A stretch of DNA of 64,000 bases from Rhodothermales bacterium (GCA_028278205.1 JANQES010000054.1:1-64000), one strand, 5' to 3'; counted from the stretch's first letter, positions 50,389 to 59,117 are shown. Numbers and translations: made by a program. The notes: generated by a model not told the origin, from the sequence alone.

Positions 50389-53175
50389 ATGAGCCGTGGC
50401 GCTTGCAGTTGTGTCTTGAGGACACCGGGACGCGTCCTCCTTCTGGCTCTTCTTTTCGGAGCGCCCTGGCTCGGCTATATCCTGCCGGTGCAGGCGCAGG
50501 TGCAATCGTCCCGCGAAGACGAAGACGTACGGTACACTTTTGCCCTGGTGGGCGTGTCGCTCAACGAAGCCCTGCGCGCGCTCATCGACGAGACGCAGAT
50601 CAGTCTCGTCTACGAAACCGAACTCGTCGAAGGCAAGACCACCTTTTGCCGCGCTCGCGAGCAGACGCAGGAAAACATCCTGGGCTGCATCTTGAAAGGC
50701 ACCGGCCTCGACTTTGCCCGCCTCTCGTCGGGGACCTACGTGCTTTTTGCGGATCCTGAGACGCGTCCTCGGTTCGGGCGGCTGGCCGGGCGCGTGATGG
50801 ATGCAGACACTGGCGAGCCGTTGCCCAACGCCAACATTTTATTAGCCGGCGAGGGCACGGGCACCGCCACGAATCAGGCCGGACGCTTTGCTTTTGCTTC
50901 GCTCAAGCCGGGGCCGCATCTGCTCGTGGTCACACACGTGGCCTATCACGATCAGGCCGACACCGTCTGGGTGGATCCTGAAACAACCCGCCGCATCGCG
51001 CTCCCGATGAAAGCCCGCACGGTGCTGACGACGCCCGTCGTCATCAATGGCTTTGCGAGCCGGTTGCCGTCCGAAGACCTGGGCCGGGGCCGCCGCACCG
51101 ATGCCCAACTGGCGCAGGGCTTTAACCCCGGTGACGTCGTGCAGGACATCGACGCTATCGTGGGTGTTCGGGTGGGCGATGCGCTCTCGGACGTCCACGT
51201 GCAGGGCGGCGCTACGGGCGAGCACCAGTATCTCCTCGACGGCGCGACGGTCTTCGTGCCGATCCGCAACGGCGGCTTTTTTGGTCCGTTTAGCCCGTTT
51301 GCCGTAGAGCAGATCACCGTGCAGAAAGCCGGTTTTGAGGCCGCCCACGGCAGCCACCTCTCCGGCGTCATCGACGTAGCGCATCGCCTGGCGCCTGCAG
51401 CTAAGCAGGAGGTGGCGCTTCAGATCGATCCGATGAGTTTCAATGGTCGGGTGAGTGGAAAGACGGCGGCGCGCGCAGGCCGCCTCCAGGTCTCGTGGAT
51501 GACCGCCGGGCGAGCCGGTCTTTGGGGCCTCTACCAGCCTCGTCCTTTGCAAGACCTTTTTCAAACCTGGAGCACTCCCGATCTCTTCCTCATCGATGCC
51601 TTGCGCGCGCTGGGCGATAGTACGCAGCAGGCGAGCGAGGTGGCCTCTGTGCCGGACGCGCCGGTTGAAGTTGGCTTTTCTGATATCCACGCCGCGCTTC
51701 GTGCACAGATCGATGGGCTTCATAGCGTTCACGCGTCGTTTTACCGGGGCCGCAATGTCTTCGGTAACGAATTGAATGATACACCGCCCTTCGAAGACGC
51801 CGCCGCGCTGGTCGAAGATGTGGATGAGGAGTATGCCTGGACGAACCAGACCTTTCAGATGCGCTACGAAGGCGTGCTCGGTAGCCGCGCCTTCACCAGC
51901 CTGGGGCTCTGGAAGAGCAACTACAATTTTTCGCATCCCATCGACCGGTCTCCGTTCGCGGCGCTCGATCCGGACTGTTCGGGGGTGCCGGCTTCTGAAG
52001 ACTTCAATGAGATCACCGAGATAGGGTTGCGCGCGGGCTGGAACTACGCTGCGACAGCCCGGCATTTTCTTTCGGGCAACGTCGAAGCCGTGCATACCGG
52101 CAGTGAGTTTTCGCTGACACTCGATCCGCTCTGCGCCACGCCCGCTGTCGATCCGGCGTCGCGGGAGCCGGCGCGGTGGCGGTTGAGCACTTTTGTTGAG
52201 GATCGGCTGGCGCTGGGGCACCGGGCTACGCTTACGATGGGCGCCCGGTTTACCTACCTGCCGTCGCTGAATACCGCGTATGCTGAGCCGCGCCTCGCCT
52301 TCCAGTACGATCATCCGGAGGGACGGCGGGGCACGTGGGCCTTCCGGGGCGCGGCGGGGCTCTACCGGCAGTTTATCAACCAGTTCGACGTAGCTACCAC
52401 CAACGCGACGGCCCTGGTGCCGAGCGTCCGGTTCTGGCTGCCGGTGGGCATCGACGGCAACCCGCCGAGGGCTCTTCACGTCACCGGATCAATCCTCTAC
52501 CGACCCGACGACGCGTGGCAATTCACCGTCGAATCGTTTTACAAACATCACCCGCATTTGCTCGTGCTCGACTACGGCGGGCAGCTTGCCGGCAGCGTCC
52601 CGGCAGCATCGAACAACCTGCTGGCGAAGGCCGACGGTTATGCCTATGGGATCGGTTTTACCACCAGCCGAACGACGCAGCGGACGCGTCTGACGGCCCA
52701 GTACGAATATTCGATAGCCCGGCGCCGCGTAGAGAATCGTTTCGACGAGGCCCTCATGACGGTGCCGTGGAACGCCCCGCATCGCTTTTTTGCATCGCTA
52801 GACGTGACCCCGCGCCTGCACTGGACGGCGACGTTGCGCTGGCAAGGTGCCGTTGGGCGCGCGTGGGGTTTTCGGCAAGCCTACTATGATTACCTCGAAC
52901 CCAACCTGGAAACCCCGGTCTTCGCGCCCTTCGATCTGTCTGATCCCGAAGCGCATCGCCTGCCGCTCTTTTCGCAGTGGGACCTCGGTGTGGCCTATTC
53001 GCACCGGATCGCGGGCCTCGACGTGCAGGCGCGGTTAAACCTGATCAACGTTCTCGATCGCCGCAATGTGCGCGATTGGAGCCTGCATTACAACGACGCC
53101 ACCGCCACGTACGTCCGCTCCGAACGCCGCTCGACGCCGTTCATTCCCTCGCTCTCGCTCCGGGTGACGTGGTGA
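50389..53175 (+). CDS. TonB-dependent receptor with STN signalling domain
   Basis: This 928-aa receptor starts at ATG 50389, giving a good signal peptide (V-L-L-L-A-L-L-F-G-A-P-W-L-G). An upstream GTG at 50314 would only add residues translated from the D repeat. In order: an STN domain (about 40-125; T-F-A-L-V-G-V-S-L-N-E-A-L-R-A-L-I), a carboxypeptidase-regulatory-like domain (G-R-V-M-D-A-D-T-G-E-P-L-P-N-A-N near 134), a plug with V-Q-G-G-A-T-G-E-H-Q-Y-L-L-D-G-A, and the beta barrel to the end (L-S-L-R-V-T-W). It is the surface partner of the upstream FecR and ECF factor. The ligand is unknown. Confidence 0.92.
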   Translation: MSRGACSCVLRTPGRVLLLALLFGAPWLGYILPVQAQVQSSREDEDVRYTFALVGVSLNEALRALIDETQISLVYETELVEGKTTFCRAREQTQENILGCILKGTGLDFARLSSGTYVLFADPETRPRFGRLAGRVMDADTGEPLPNANILLAGEGTGTATNQAGRFAFASLKPGPHLLVVTHVAYHDQADTVWVDPETTRRIALPMKARTVLTTPVVINGFASRLPSEDLGRGRRTDAQLAQGFNPGDVVQDIDAIVGVRVGDALSDVHVQGGATGEHQYLLDGATVFVPIRNGGFFGPFSPFAVEQITVQKAGFEAAHGSHLSGVIDVAHRLAPAAKQEVALQIDPMSFNGRVSGKTAARAGRLQVSWMTAGRAGLWGLYQPRPLQDLFQTWSTPDLFLIDALRALGDSTQQASEVASVPDAPVEVGFSDIHAALRAQIDGLHSVHASFYRGRNVFGNELNDTPPFEDAAALVEDVDEEYAWTNQTFQMRYEGVLGSRAFTSLGLWKSNYNFSHPIDRSPFAALDPDCSGVPASEDFNEITEIGLRAGWNYAATARHFLSGNVEAVHTGSEFSLTLDPLCATPAVDPASREPARWRLSTFVEDRLALGHRATLTMGARFTYLPSLNTAYAEPRLAFQYDHPEGRRGTWAFRGAAGLYRQFINQFDVATTNATALVPSVRFWLPVGIDGNPPRALHVTGSILYRPDDAWQFTVESFYKHHPHLLVLDYGGQLAGSVPAASNNLLAKADGYAYGIGFTTSRTTQRTRLTAQYEYSIARRRVENRFDEALMTVPWNAPHRFFASLDVTPRLHWTATLRWQGAVGRAWGFRQAYYDYLEPNLETPVFAPFDLSDPEAHRLPLFSQWDLGVAYSHRIAGLDVQARLNLINVLDRRNVRDWSLHYNDATATYVRSERRSTPFIPSLSLRVTW

Positions 53176-53303
53176 GGGGCAAAAGGCAAATAGGCAAATG
53201 GGCAAGTGAGGCAACTGAGCAATCAAGCAACGATTTGCCTATTTGCCTTTTGCCATTTGCCTTTTGCCTATCATTTGCCATTTCCATTTGCAATTTACCT
53301 TTC
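53176..53303. repeat. Word-hairpin element, GGCAAAT family (E)
   Basis: The left arm 53176-53219 (GGCAAAA, GGCAAATA, GGCAAATG) pairs with the longer right arm 53232-53303 (ATTTGCC, TTTTGCC words). It begins at the receptor stop codon and fills most of the spacer up to the next TonB gene. Confidence 0.85.
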
Positions 53304-53379
53304 GCAAGCCTTTACGTGAGGAAACCGAACCGTGTGTCTCATAGAAAGAGGTACGCGCCAACCCCTTCCTGTCAAAGCT

Positions 53380-55797
53380 ATGCGAGTGATCTGTTTGCTG
53401 ATGGTGATGGGCCTGATGGCTGTCCAGACAGCCCAGGCACAGCAGCAGCGTTTCACCATCAGCGGCTTCGTGACCGATAGCGAGGACGGCGAGAATCTCA
53501 TCGGCGCCAACCTCTACGTCTTTCGGGTCAAGGCCGGCACCGTCACCAACAACTACGGCTTCTATAGCCTGACGCTGCCTGCCGACTCGGTCTATCTGCG
53601 CGTCTCCTACCTCGGCTACCAGACCCGCACCCTCGCCATCGACCTGCGCGCCGATTTGAATCTCGACATCGAACTCACGGCGGCGGAGGTGCGGATGGAC
53701 GAGGTGGAGGTGGTCGCTGAGCGGGCGGAGGGGGCTATCGAATCGACCCAGATGAGCGTGGTCGATTTGCCGGTGGAGCAGGTGCAGAAGCTCCCGGCCC
53801 TGCTCGGCGAGGTCGATATTATCAAGGCGATCCAGCTTTTGCCGGGCGTGCAGTCTGGCAGCGAAGGCAGCAGCGGGCTTTATGTGCGGGGGGGCGGGCC
53901 GGATCAGAATCTCGTATTGCTCGACGGGGCGCCGGTCTACAACGTCAGCCACGTCTTCGGTTTCCTCTCGGTTTTCAACGCCGAGGCGCTTCAAAACGTG
54001 CGGCTCATCAAGGGCGGTTTCCCGGCGCGCTACGGCGGGCGACTCTCGTCGGTGGTCGATATCAGCATGAAGGAGGGCAACCTCAAGACCTATACCGCCG
54101 AGGGCGCCGTCGGGCTGGTTTCGTCGAAGTTGACGGTGCAGGGGCCGATTCTCAAAGACAAAATGTCGTTCATCGTCTCGGGCCGGCGGACGTACATCGA
54201 CGTGCTGGCCCGGCCTTTCGTCCGCCGCCGCGCGCCAGACGGAGAAGACTTCGTCTCCTATTTTTACGATTTCAACGCCAAGCTCAACTACGTGGCCTCT
54301 AAGCGCAGCCGGCTCTACCTGAGTTTTTACGCCGGCGAAGACGCTTTCGGATCGAGCAGCGAGAGCCGCTTTCGCGCCGGCGGCGTACAGCACCGCGAGC
54401 GGTTCAGAGGCGGCTTCGACTGGGGCAACGTCACCGCGACGCTGCGCTGGAATTACCTTTTTTCGAACAAACTCTTCAGCAACACCACCCTGGTTCGCAG
54501 CCGCTACGCCTTCGACGTGCTGACGCGCATCACGCAGATCGAAGAATCGACGCCGCCCGTCGAAGAGTTCGAAGAGGTCGTCTATGCTTCCGGCATCGAT
54601 GACTGGAGCGCGAAGATCGATTTCGATTACCGGCCTCATCCGCATCATTACATCCGTTTCGGCGGTGGGGCGGTGCGGCACGCGTTTAATCCGGGTGTGG
54701 GCACGTTGCGGCTCAAAGTGGCGCAACTCGGCCCGGACGAGGTGAAACTGACGCCCCGGACGTTTCCGTTTTCGGGGGTCGAATATGCGCTCTACGCCGA
54801 AGACGACGTGAGGCTAACGCGCCGCTTGAAGGCGAACCTGGGGCTGCATTTTTCGGGGATGCGCGTCAACGGCGCCACCTACACGTCGCTTCAGCCGCGC
54901 CTGGCGATGCGGTATCTCGCGCGTCCGGATTGGGCCGTCAAGGCGTCTTTCGGCACGATGCAGCAATACCTCCACCTGCTCACCAATTCGGGCATCAACT
55001 TACCGACGGATCTGTGGCTGGCAGCTACCGACCGGGTGCGCCCGCAGAAGTCGTGGCAGGCGGCGATGGGGGTCACGCACACGTTCAAGGGCGGCGCGTA
55101 CGAGGCCAGCCTCGAAGGCTATTACAAGAGCATGCGCAACGTGCTCGAATACAGGCCAGGCGCCAACTTCGTCGCCCCCAACGAAGACTGGCAAGACAAG
55201 GTCGAAACCGGCGATGCCTGGGCCTACGGCGCCGAGATCTTCGTCCAGAAAAAACGAGGCCGGACCACCGGCTGGCTCGGCTACACGCTCGCCTGGTCGA
55301 AACGCCGGTTCGGGGCGCTCAACGAGGGGCGGACGTTTCCGTATCGCTACGACCGCCGCCACGACGTGGCGCTCGTGCTCACCCACAAACTCAACGACCG
55401 CCTCGACCTCGGCGCGACGTGGGTCTACGGCTCCGGGCAGGCCATCACCCTGGCAACGGCCCGCTTCATCGACGGGCGCTCGCTGGACAACCCGGTCTAT
55501 AGAGAACGCCTGCTCGAAGACGGCGCCAGCCTGCCCGAACTCAGCGATTACGGCGCGCGCAACAGCTATCGGATGGCTGCCTATCACCGGCTGGATCTGG
55601 TGCTCAACTGGCACTTCAGGAAAGCCTTCTTCAGCAGAGCGGGCGAGAGCACGCTTTCGCTGGGTTTCTATAACACCTACAACCGCAAAAACCCGTTTTT
55701 CATCTTCGCCGCGCGGGATCTACAGGGTAATCGTGTGTTCAAACAGGCCACGCTGTTTCCCATCCTCCCGGCGCTTTCGTACCGGTTCCGTTTCTGA
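53380..55797 (+). CDS. TonB-dependent receptor with carboxypeptidase-like N-domain
   Basis: This 805-aa receptor starts at ATG 53380, with signal peptide I-C-L-L-M-V-M-G-L-M-A-V-Q-T-A-Q-A. The carboxypeptidase-regulatory-like domain (I-S-G-F-V-T-D-S-E-D-G-E-N-L-I-G-A-N) is followed by the plug (L-P-A-L-L-G-E-V-D-I-I-K-A-I-Q-L-L-P-G-V, Y-V-R-G-G-G-P-D-Q-N) and a large barrel ending L-S-Y-R-F-R-F. No STN domain. The next gene is DUF4249, the usual lipoprotein partner of this receptor class. Ligand unknown; a peptide or glycan fragment is usual for this pair. The stop codon TGA is shared with the ATTTTGG repeat. Confidence 0.9.
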   Translation: MRVICLLMVMGLMAVQTAQAQQQRFTISGFVTDSEDGENLIGANLYVFRVKAGTVTNNYGFYSLTLPADSVYLRVSYLGYQTRTLAIDLRADLNLDIELTAAEVRMDEVEVVAERAEGAIESTQMSVVDLPVEQVQKLPALLGEVDIIKAIQLLPGVQSGSEGSSGLYVRGGGPDQNLVLLDGAPVYNVSHVFGFLSVFNAEALQNVRLIKGGFPARYGGRLSSVVDISMKEGNLKTYTAEGAVGLVSSKLTVQGPILKDKMSFIVSGRRTYIDVLARPFVRRRAPDGEDFVSYFYDFNAKLNYVASKRSRLYLSFYAGEDAFGSSSESRFRAGGVQHRERFRGGFDWGNVTATLRWNYLFSNKLFSNTTLVRSRYAFDVLTRITQIEESTPPVEEFEEVVYASGIDDWSAKIDFDYRPHPHHYIRFGGGAVRHAFNPGVGTLRLKVAQLGPDEVKLTPRTFPFSGVEYALYAEDDVRLTRRLKANLGLHFSGMRVNGATYTSLQPRLAMRYLARPDWAVKASFGTMQQYLHLLTNSGINLPTDLWLAATDRVRPQKSWQAAMGVTHTFKGGAYEASLEGYYKSMRNVLEYRPGANFVAPNEDWQDKVETGDAWAYGAEIFVQKKRGRTTGWLGYTLAWSKRRFGALNEGRTFPYRYDRRHDVALVLTHKLNDRLDLGATWVYGSGQAITLATARFIDGRSLDNPVYRERLLEDGASLPELSDYGARNSYRMAAYHRLDLVLNWHFRKAFFSRAGESTLSLGFYNTYNRKNPFFIFAARDLQGNRVFKQATLFPILPALSYRFRF

Positions 55798-55950
55798 TTT
55801 TGGATTTTAGATTTTGGATTTTGGATTGTTTAAATCCACCGAATCCAACAGCCGAAAAAGCCGCGACCGTGCGTAACGCGCTGGCTTTTCCGGTTGATGA
55901 ATCCGGTTTGGAATAGACCAATCCAAAATCCAAAATCTAAAATCCAAAAT
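55796..55950. repeat. Word-hairpin element, ATTTTGG family (copy A4)
   Basis: The left arm (55796-55828) starts in the receptor stop codon; the right arm is 55918-55950. The centre has GAATCCAACAGCCGAAAAAG and GCGCTGGCTTTTCCGG, the A1-like core. It fills nearly all of the 170-bp spacer before DUF4249. Confidence 0.87.
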
Positions 55951-55967
55951 TAACAATCACGTTCGTC

Positions 55968-56912
55968 ATGAAGCACATCCTGACGATATGCCTCGCTGCT
56001 CTGTTCTTGGCAGCCTGCGAGACCGTGGTGGAGGTCAAGCTGCCGCCGCATGAGGAGCGGCTCGTGGTACACAGCCTCTTCGAGCCGGACAGCCTGTGGC
56101 GCGTCAACGTGTCTGCGACGACCTCTTCGACGGGGGCGCAAGACCCGCGCCTGATAGACGACGCCACGGTTGAGATCTGGGAGGGAGAACGACTCATCGA
56201 CCGTCTTTCGCCCATAGGCCTGGGTACTTTTACCTCGACGACGAGCAGGCCGGCGCCGGAGAAAATGTATACCGTACGCGTTACGGCGCCCGGCTTTGCG
56301 GTGTCTGAAGGAGCCGGGGCTGTGCCGCCCGCCGCCCGCGTCACGGCCTTCGAGCAGCATCTCGTCGAAGAGATCGCCAGCGAGACCTTTGTGCAGCGCA
56401 CCGAGCGCATCGAATTGACGGTGGACGATCCGGCGGACGCGCGCAATTACTACGGCCTTCAGATCCTTCAGAGCCGACGCTTGATCAATAACGAAACCGG
56501 CGAGATCACCATCCTGCCCCAGTCCAATCTCCGCTTTGTCAGCAACGACCCGGCCCTGGGAGAGCCGGATGTCTTCGGCGCGGAAAAGACGCAATACAAG
56601 GAGGCCATCTTCAACGACGACCTCTTCAATGGCCGGCCCCATACCTTCGACTTCGAGATCGAGTATGCGTTAAGCCTGCGCGAGACCGAGGTCACGATCG
56701 AGCGTTCTTTCCTGGTGGTGTTTATGGCGGTGTCGGAAGATTATTTCCTCTACGGGAAGACCGTCACGCTTCAGAACAGCACCGGCGATAACCCGTTTGC
56801 CGAGCCGGTGCATGTGCATTCGAACATGACAGGAGGCCTGGGCATTTTTGCCGGCTACCGCACGGAGGCTTTCCCCGTGAAGATTAACGGGGTTACTGAG
56901 CCGCGCCCCTGA
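55968..56912 (+). CDS. DUF4249 lipoprotein (TonB-receptor partner)
   Basis: This 314-aa protein has a lipobox L-F-L-A-A-C (Cys16). The rest is beta-rich with V-V-E-V-K-L-P near the start, L-V-V-H-S-L-F and, at the end, G-G-L-G-I-F-A-G-Y. That is the DUF4249 signature. DUF4249 genes follow TonB receptors of the preceding type in many Bacteroidota and probably form a surface lid or binding lipoprotein. It is part of the same series as the two receptors. Confidence 0.85.
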   Translation: MKHILTICLAALFLAACETVVEVKLPPHEERLVVHSLFEPDSLWRVNVSATTSSTGAQDPRLIDDATVEIWEGERLIDRLSPIGLGTFTSTTSRPAPEKMYTVRVTAPGFAVSEGAGAVPPAARVTAFEQHLVEEIASETFVQRTERIELTVDDPADARNYYGLQILQSRRLINNETGEITILPQSNLRFVSNDPALGEPDVFGAEKTQYKEAIFNDDLFNGRPHTFDFEIEYALSLRETEVTIERSFLVVFMAVSEDYFLYGKTVTLQNSTGDNPFAEPVHVHSNMTGGLGIFAGYRTEAFPVKINGVTEPRP

Positions 56913-56913
56913 T

Positions 56914-57120
56914 TGAAAGGGAGAGAGGGGGAGAGGGTGAATGGGCGAAGATCAGGAATGTCGAATGTCGAGTGGCGAGTGTCGAATGTCGAGGGTCGAA
57001 TGATTCAATTTTCTACTCGCGATTCGGCATTCGAAATTCGAAATTCGACCTCCCCCTTTCTCCCTCTCCCCCTTTCCCCAAAATCCCCATTGGCCACATC
57101 CCACTGGCTATTCCCATTTT
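56914..57120. repeat. Nested repeat: H3 arms around GTCGAAT words
   Basis: The outer purine/pyrimidine arms (GGGAGAGAGGGGGAGAGGG at about 56919-56937, and CCCCCTTTCTCCCTCTCCCCC at about 57052-57072) enclose a GTCGAAT-word hairpin (56957-57002 against 57021-57050). The H block ATTGGCCACATCCCACTGGCTATT follows at 57090-57113. This is the bulk of the 324-bp spacer; no gene is present. Confidence 0.8.
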
Positions 57121-57236
57121 TTTCGCGCAGGCTTACGCAAGTGCCCTCAACCATGTGTCTCACGGATAAGAGCGGGCCGGTGGGTTCGGGCCGCATCGCT
57201 CATCTACCAACCAACGTGAGACTGGAGGTATCATCC

Positions 57237-57548
57237 ATGAACCGTTTTACAACGTGGGGTATCAGGGGCCTGGCGCTCGTCCTGCTGTTCTTCATGGCCG
57301 CCGGCTGCGATACGGTCGATGATCTCTTTGAGAATGATAAAGAGGTCAACGGTATCGTTGAAGCGATCGGCGCGAATTCGCTAACCGTCGATGGGATTGA
57401 ATACATCGTCACCGACAAAACGGAGTTCGATGGCTTCGATAGCCTGAGCGATCTTTCCGTCGGCGATGCGGTGGAGGTCGAATACAAAGAAAGCAACGGC
57501 GTCAGGGAGGCGGTGGAAATCGAACTGGGCCACGATAGTGACGATTAG
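57237..57548 (+). CDS. Small lipoprotein with DUF5666-like domain
   Basis: This 103-aa protein starts at ATG 57237, with GGAGG upstream. The lipobox is F-M-A-A-G-C near residue 21, so it is a lipid-anchored envelope protein. The mature 75 residues (G-I-V-E-A-I-G-A-N-S-L-T-V-D-G-I-E-Y, V-G-D-A-V-E-V-E-Y) look like the OB-fold-like DUF5666 domain. It is acidic (E-L-G-H-D-S-D-D). Function unknown. Confidence 0.75.
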   Translation: MNRFTTWGIRGLALVLLFFMAAGCDTVDDLFENDKEVNGIVEAIGANSLTVDGIEYIVTDKTEFDGFDSLSDLSVGDAVEVEYKESNGVREAVEIELGHDSDD

Positions 57549-57600
57549 CTGAGCGGCTGACGGCGCCCGGATTGCCCGTTTAGCCGTTGTCACCAAAAGA

Positions 57601-57644
57601 GCCCCGTAGCAGCGTCCTGTAAAAAAGGTCGCTGCTGCGGGGCT
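57601..57644 (+). terminator. GC-rich terminator
   Basis: GCCCCGTAGCAGCG (57601-57614) pairs with 57630-57643 around an A-rich loop, followed by TTTATG. It lies about 50 bp after the lipoprotein stop. The stem shares CCCCGTAG with the repeat that follows. Confidence 0.7.
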
Positions 57645-57664
57645 TTATGCGTTGATGTCACCAG

Positions 57665-57922
57665 GGTGTGTCTGCAAACATGAGTCATCTCGTATTATAT
57701 ACATGAGTCATCCCGAATTTTAGAGCCCCGTAGGGGCGACCTGTTTGTAGCAAGCAAACCTTCCCTAAAAATGAGCCCCGTAGGGGCGACCTGTTCAGAG
57801 GATGCGCCGGATACTTTTGAACAGGTCGCTCCTACGGAGCTTTTTGTTTTTTATAGCTTTGTGCTACTACAAACAGGGCGCCCCTACGGGGCTCCTTTGG
57901 GAAGGCAGTTTGCAGACACGCC
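57665..57922. repeat. Nested inverted repeat (J) with GCCCCGTAGGGGCGACCTG copies
   Basis: The outer arms (GTGTCTGCAAAC at 57668-57679 and 57908-57919) enclose two direct copies of GAGCCCCGTAGGGGCGACCT (from about 57722 and 57773), then two inverted versions (near 57826 and 57877). The right edge touches the stop of the PepSY-like remnant. No gene is inside. Confidence 0.85.
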
Positions 57923-58024
57923 TTATTCCTCATCCTCATCTTCGTCCGCGCCTTCCTGTTCGATGTCAAGGACTTCGCCTTCCGCCGTCACTTCAATCTC
58001 ATATTCGATTCTTTCGTGATAAAC
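57923..58024 (-). pseudogene. C-terminal remnant of a PepSY-like protein
   Basis: The minus strand reads Y-H-E-R-I-E-Y-E-I-E-V-T-A-E-G-E-V-L-D-I-E-Q-E-G then acidic D/E, like the last strand and tail of a PepSY domain, ending at a TAA. Upstream codons are interrupted by a stop, and no start is visible. It is best read as the 3' fragment of a lost gene. Confidence 0.45.
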
Positions 58025-58260
58025 TTACGTAGTAACAACGGCTTGTGGGTCTTATTAATGAGACGTCTTTACGCTCGTGCTGCGCGTAGCACATCACCGT
58101 TAGAGAGGCCCGTATGGTCTAGAAAACCCCATCCACGGAGCCTCCATTTCTTTCCACGACACACCGGCTGAGGAGCGTGTTCCTCAGCGCTTCCGAACCG
58201 AACAGGCTCAACCCCTCAGAGCCTCATCGGATACCTGCGTCTTGACAAGGAGGTATTGCT

Positions 58261-59049
58261 ATGCGTTCAACCTACATAATACCCGCGTTTGCGCTCTGTA
58301 CGGTGCTTTTTCTGATGGTTTTTGCCGTCGCTGGATGCAACAACAATCCCGTGGAAGCATCAGGCGAGGCCGTTGATGCGCGGAGCCAGACCGCCGGCGA
58401 AACGCTGGGGCTCGACGAAAGCGAAGACATCGCCGGGCCGAAGATCCCCTTCGCCGATACGGAGGTGTTTTTCGAATTCAACTCGACGGACAACGACCTG
58501 GGGCTTCAGATCTTCCTCGATGCCGAAGGCTGGGAGACCGTCCGGGTTAAAGATCCGACCAACACAAAGATCGTCCAATTCAACGCCACGGGAAACTTTG
58601 CAGAACTGGGCATCACAGAACTGCGCCTGGAAAGCGCCGAGCCGTCGCCTGCCGAGGTGTTGGCTTTGTTTCCGCCCGGCGAGTACAAATTCAGAGGCAA
58701 GACCGTAGAAGGAGAGCGGCTAGTGGGGGAGGGCGAGTTGTCGCACGATCTCCTTACCCCGCCCACCTTCACGCCCTCGGACGGCGAAGAAGTAGATCTT
58801 GAAGAGGTCGAAGTCGAATGGTATGCGCCCGGCGCTGAACTCGTCGAAATCATCATCGAAAGCGACGATTCGGAGGCCGTCTTCGATGTCATCGTCGAAG
58901 CCGACGTCGAAAGTCTGGATGTGCCGGAGCAGTTCTTCGAGCCGAATACGGAATACAAGATCGAGATCCTGTCGATCTCAGAAAACGGCAACAAGACCAT
59001 CACCGAGAGCACGTTCGTCACAGGCGACGAAGATGATGATGATGGATGA
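58261..59049 (+). CDS. Acidic lipoprotein with beta-sandwich domain
   Basis: This 262-aa protein has AAGGAGG before its ATG and a lipobox V-A-G-C (Cys26). The mature part is very acidic and beta-rich. Residues about 165-250 (P-T-F-T-P-S-D-G-E-E-V, Y-A-P-G-A-E-L-V-E-I, L-S-I-S-E-N-G-N-K-T) look like a fibronectin-III or related sandwich. It ends in a D-E-D-D-D-D-G tail. Function unknown. It is the last plus-strand gene of the region and faces the BlaR1-like gene. Confidence 0.7.
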   Translation: MRSTYIIPAFALCTVLFLMVFAVAGCNNNPVEASGEAVDARSQTAGETLGLDESEDIAGPKIPFADTEVFFEFNSTDNDLGLQIFLDAEGWETVRVKDPTNTKIVQFNATGNFAELGITELRLESAEPSPAEVLALFPPGEYKFRGKTVEGERLVGEGELSHDLLTPPTFTPSDGEEVDLEEVEVEWYAPGAELVEIIIESDDSEAVFDVIVEADVESLDVPEQFFEPNTEYKIEILSISENGNKTITESTFVTGDEDDDDG

Positions 59050-59117
59050 GGTGATGAAGCGTGATGTCTGTTGCCGTCGAAGCCCCGTCTTTTGACGCGG
59101 CGCCCCCGGTGGGGGAA

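Noticed and set aside
56913-57236. Long open frame joined to the small lipoprotein
   Set aside because: It translates nested repeats; the true start at 57237 has a ribosome site and signal peptide.
850-57922. CRISPR arrays
   Set aside because: Repeat units are 7-8 nt with no unique spacers and form inverted arms; no cas gene is present.
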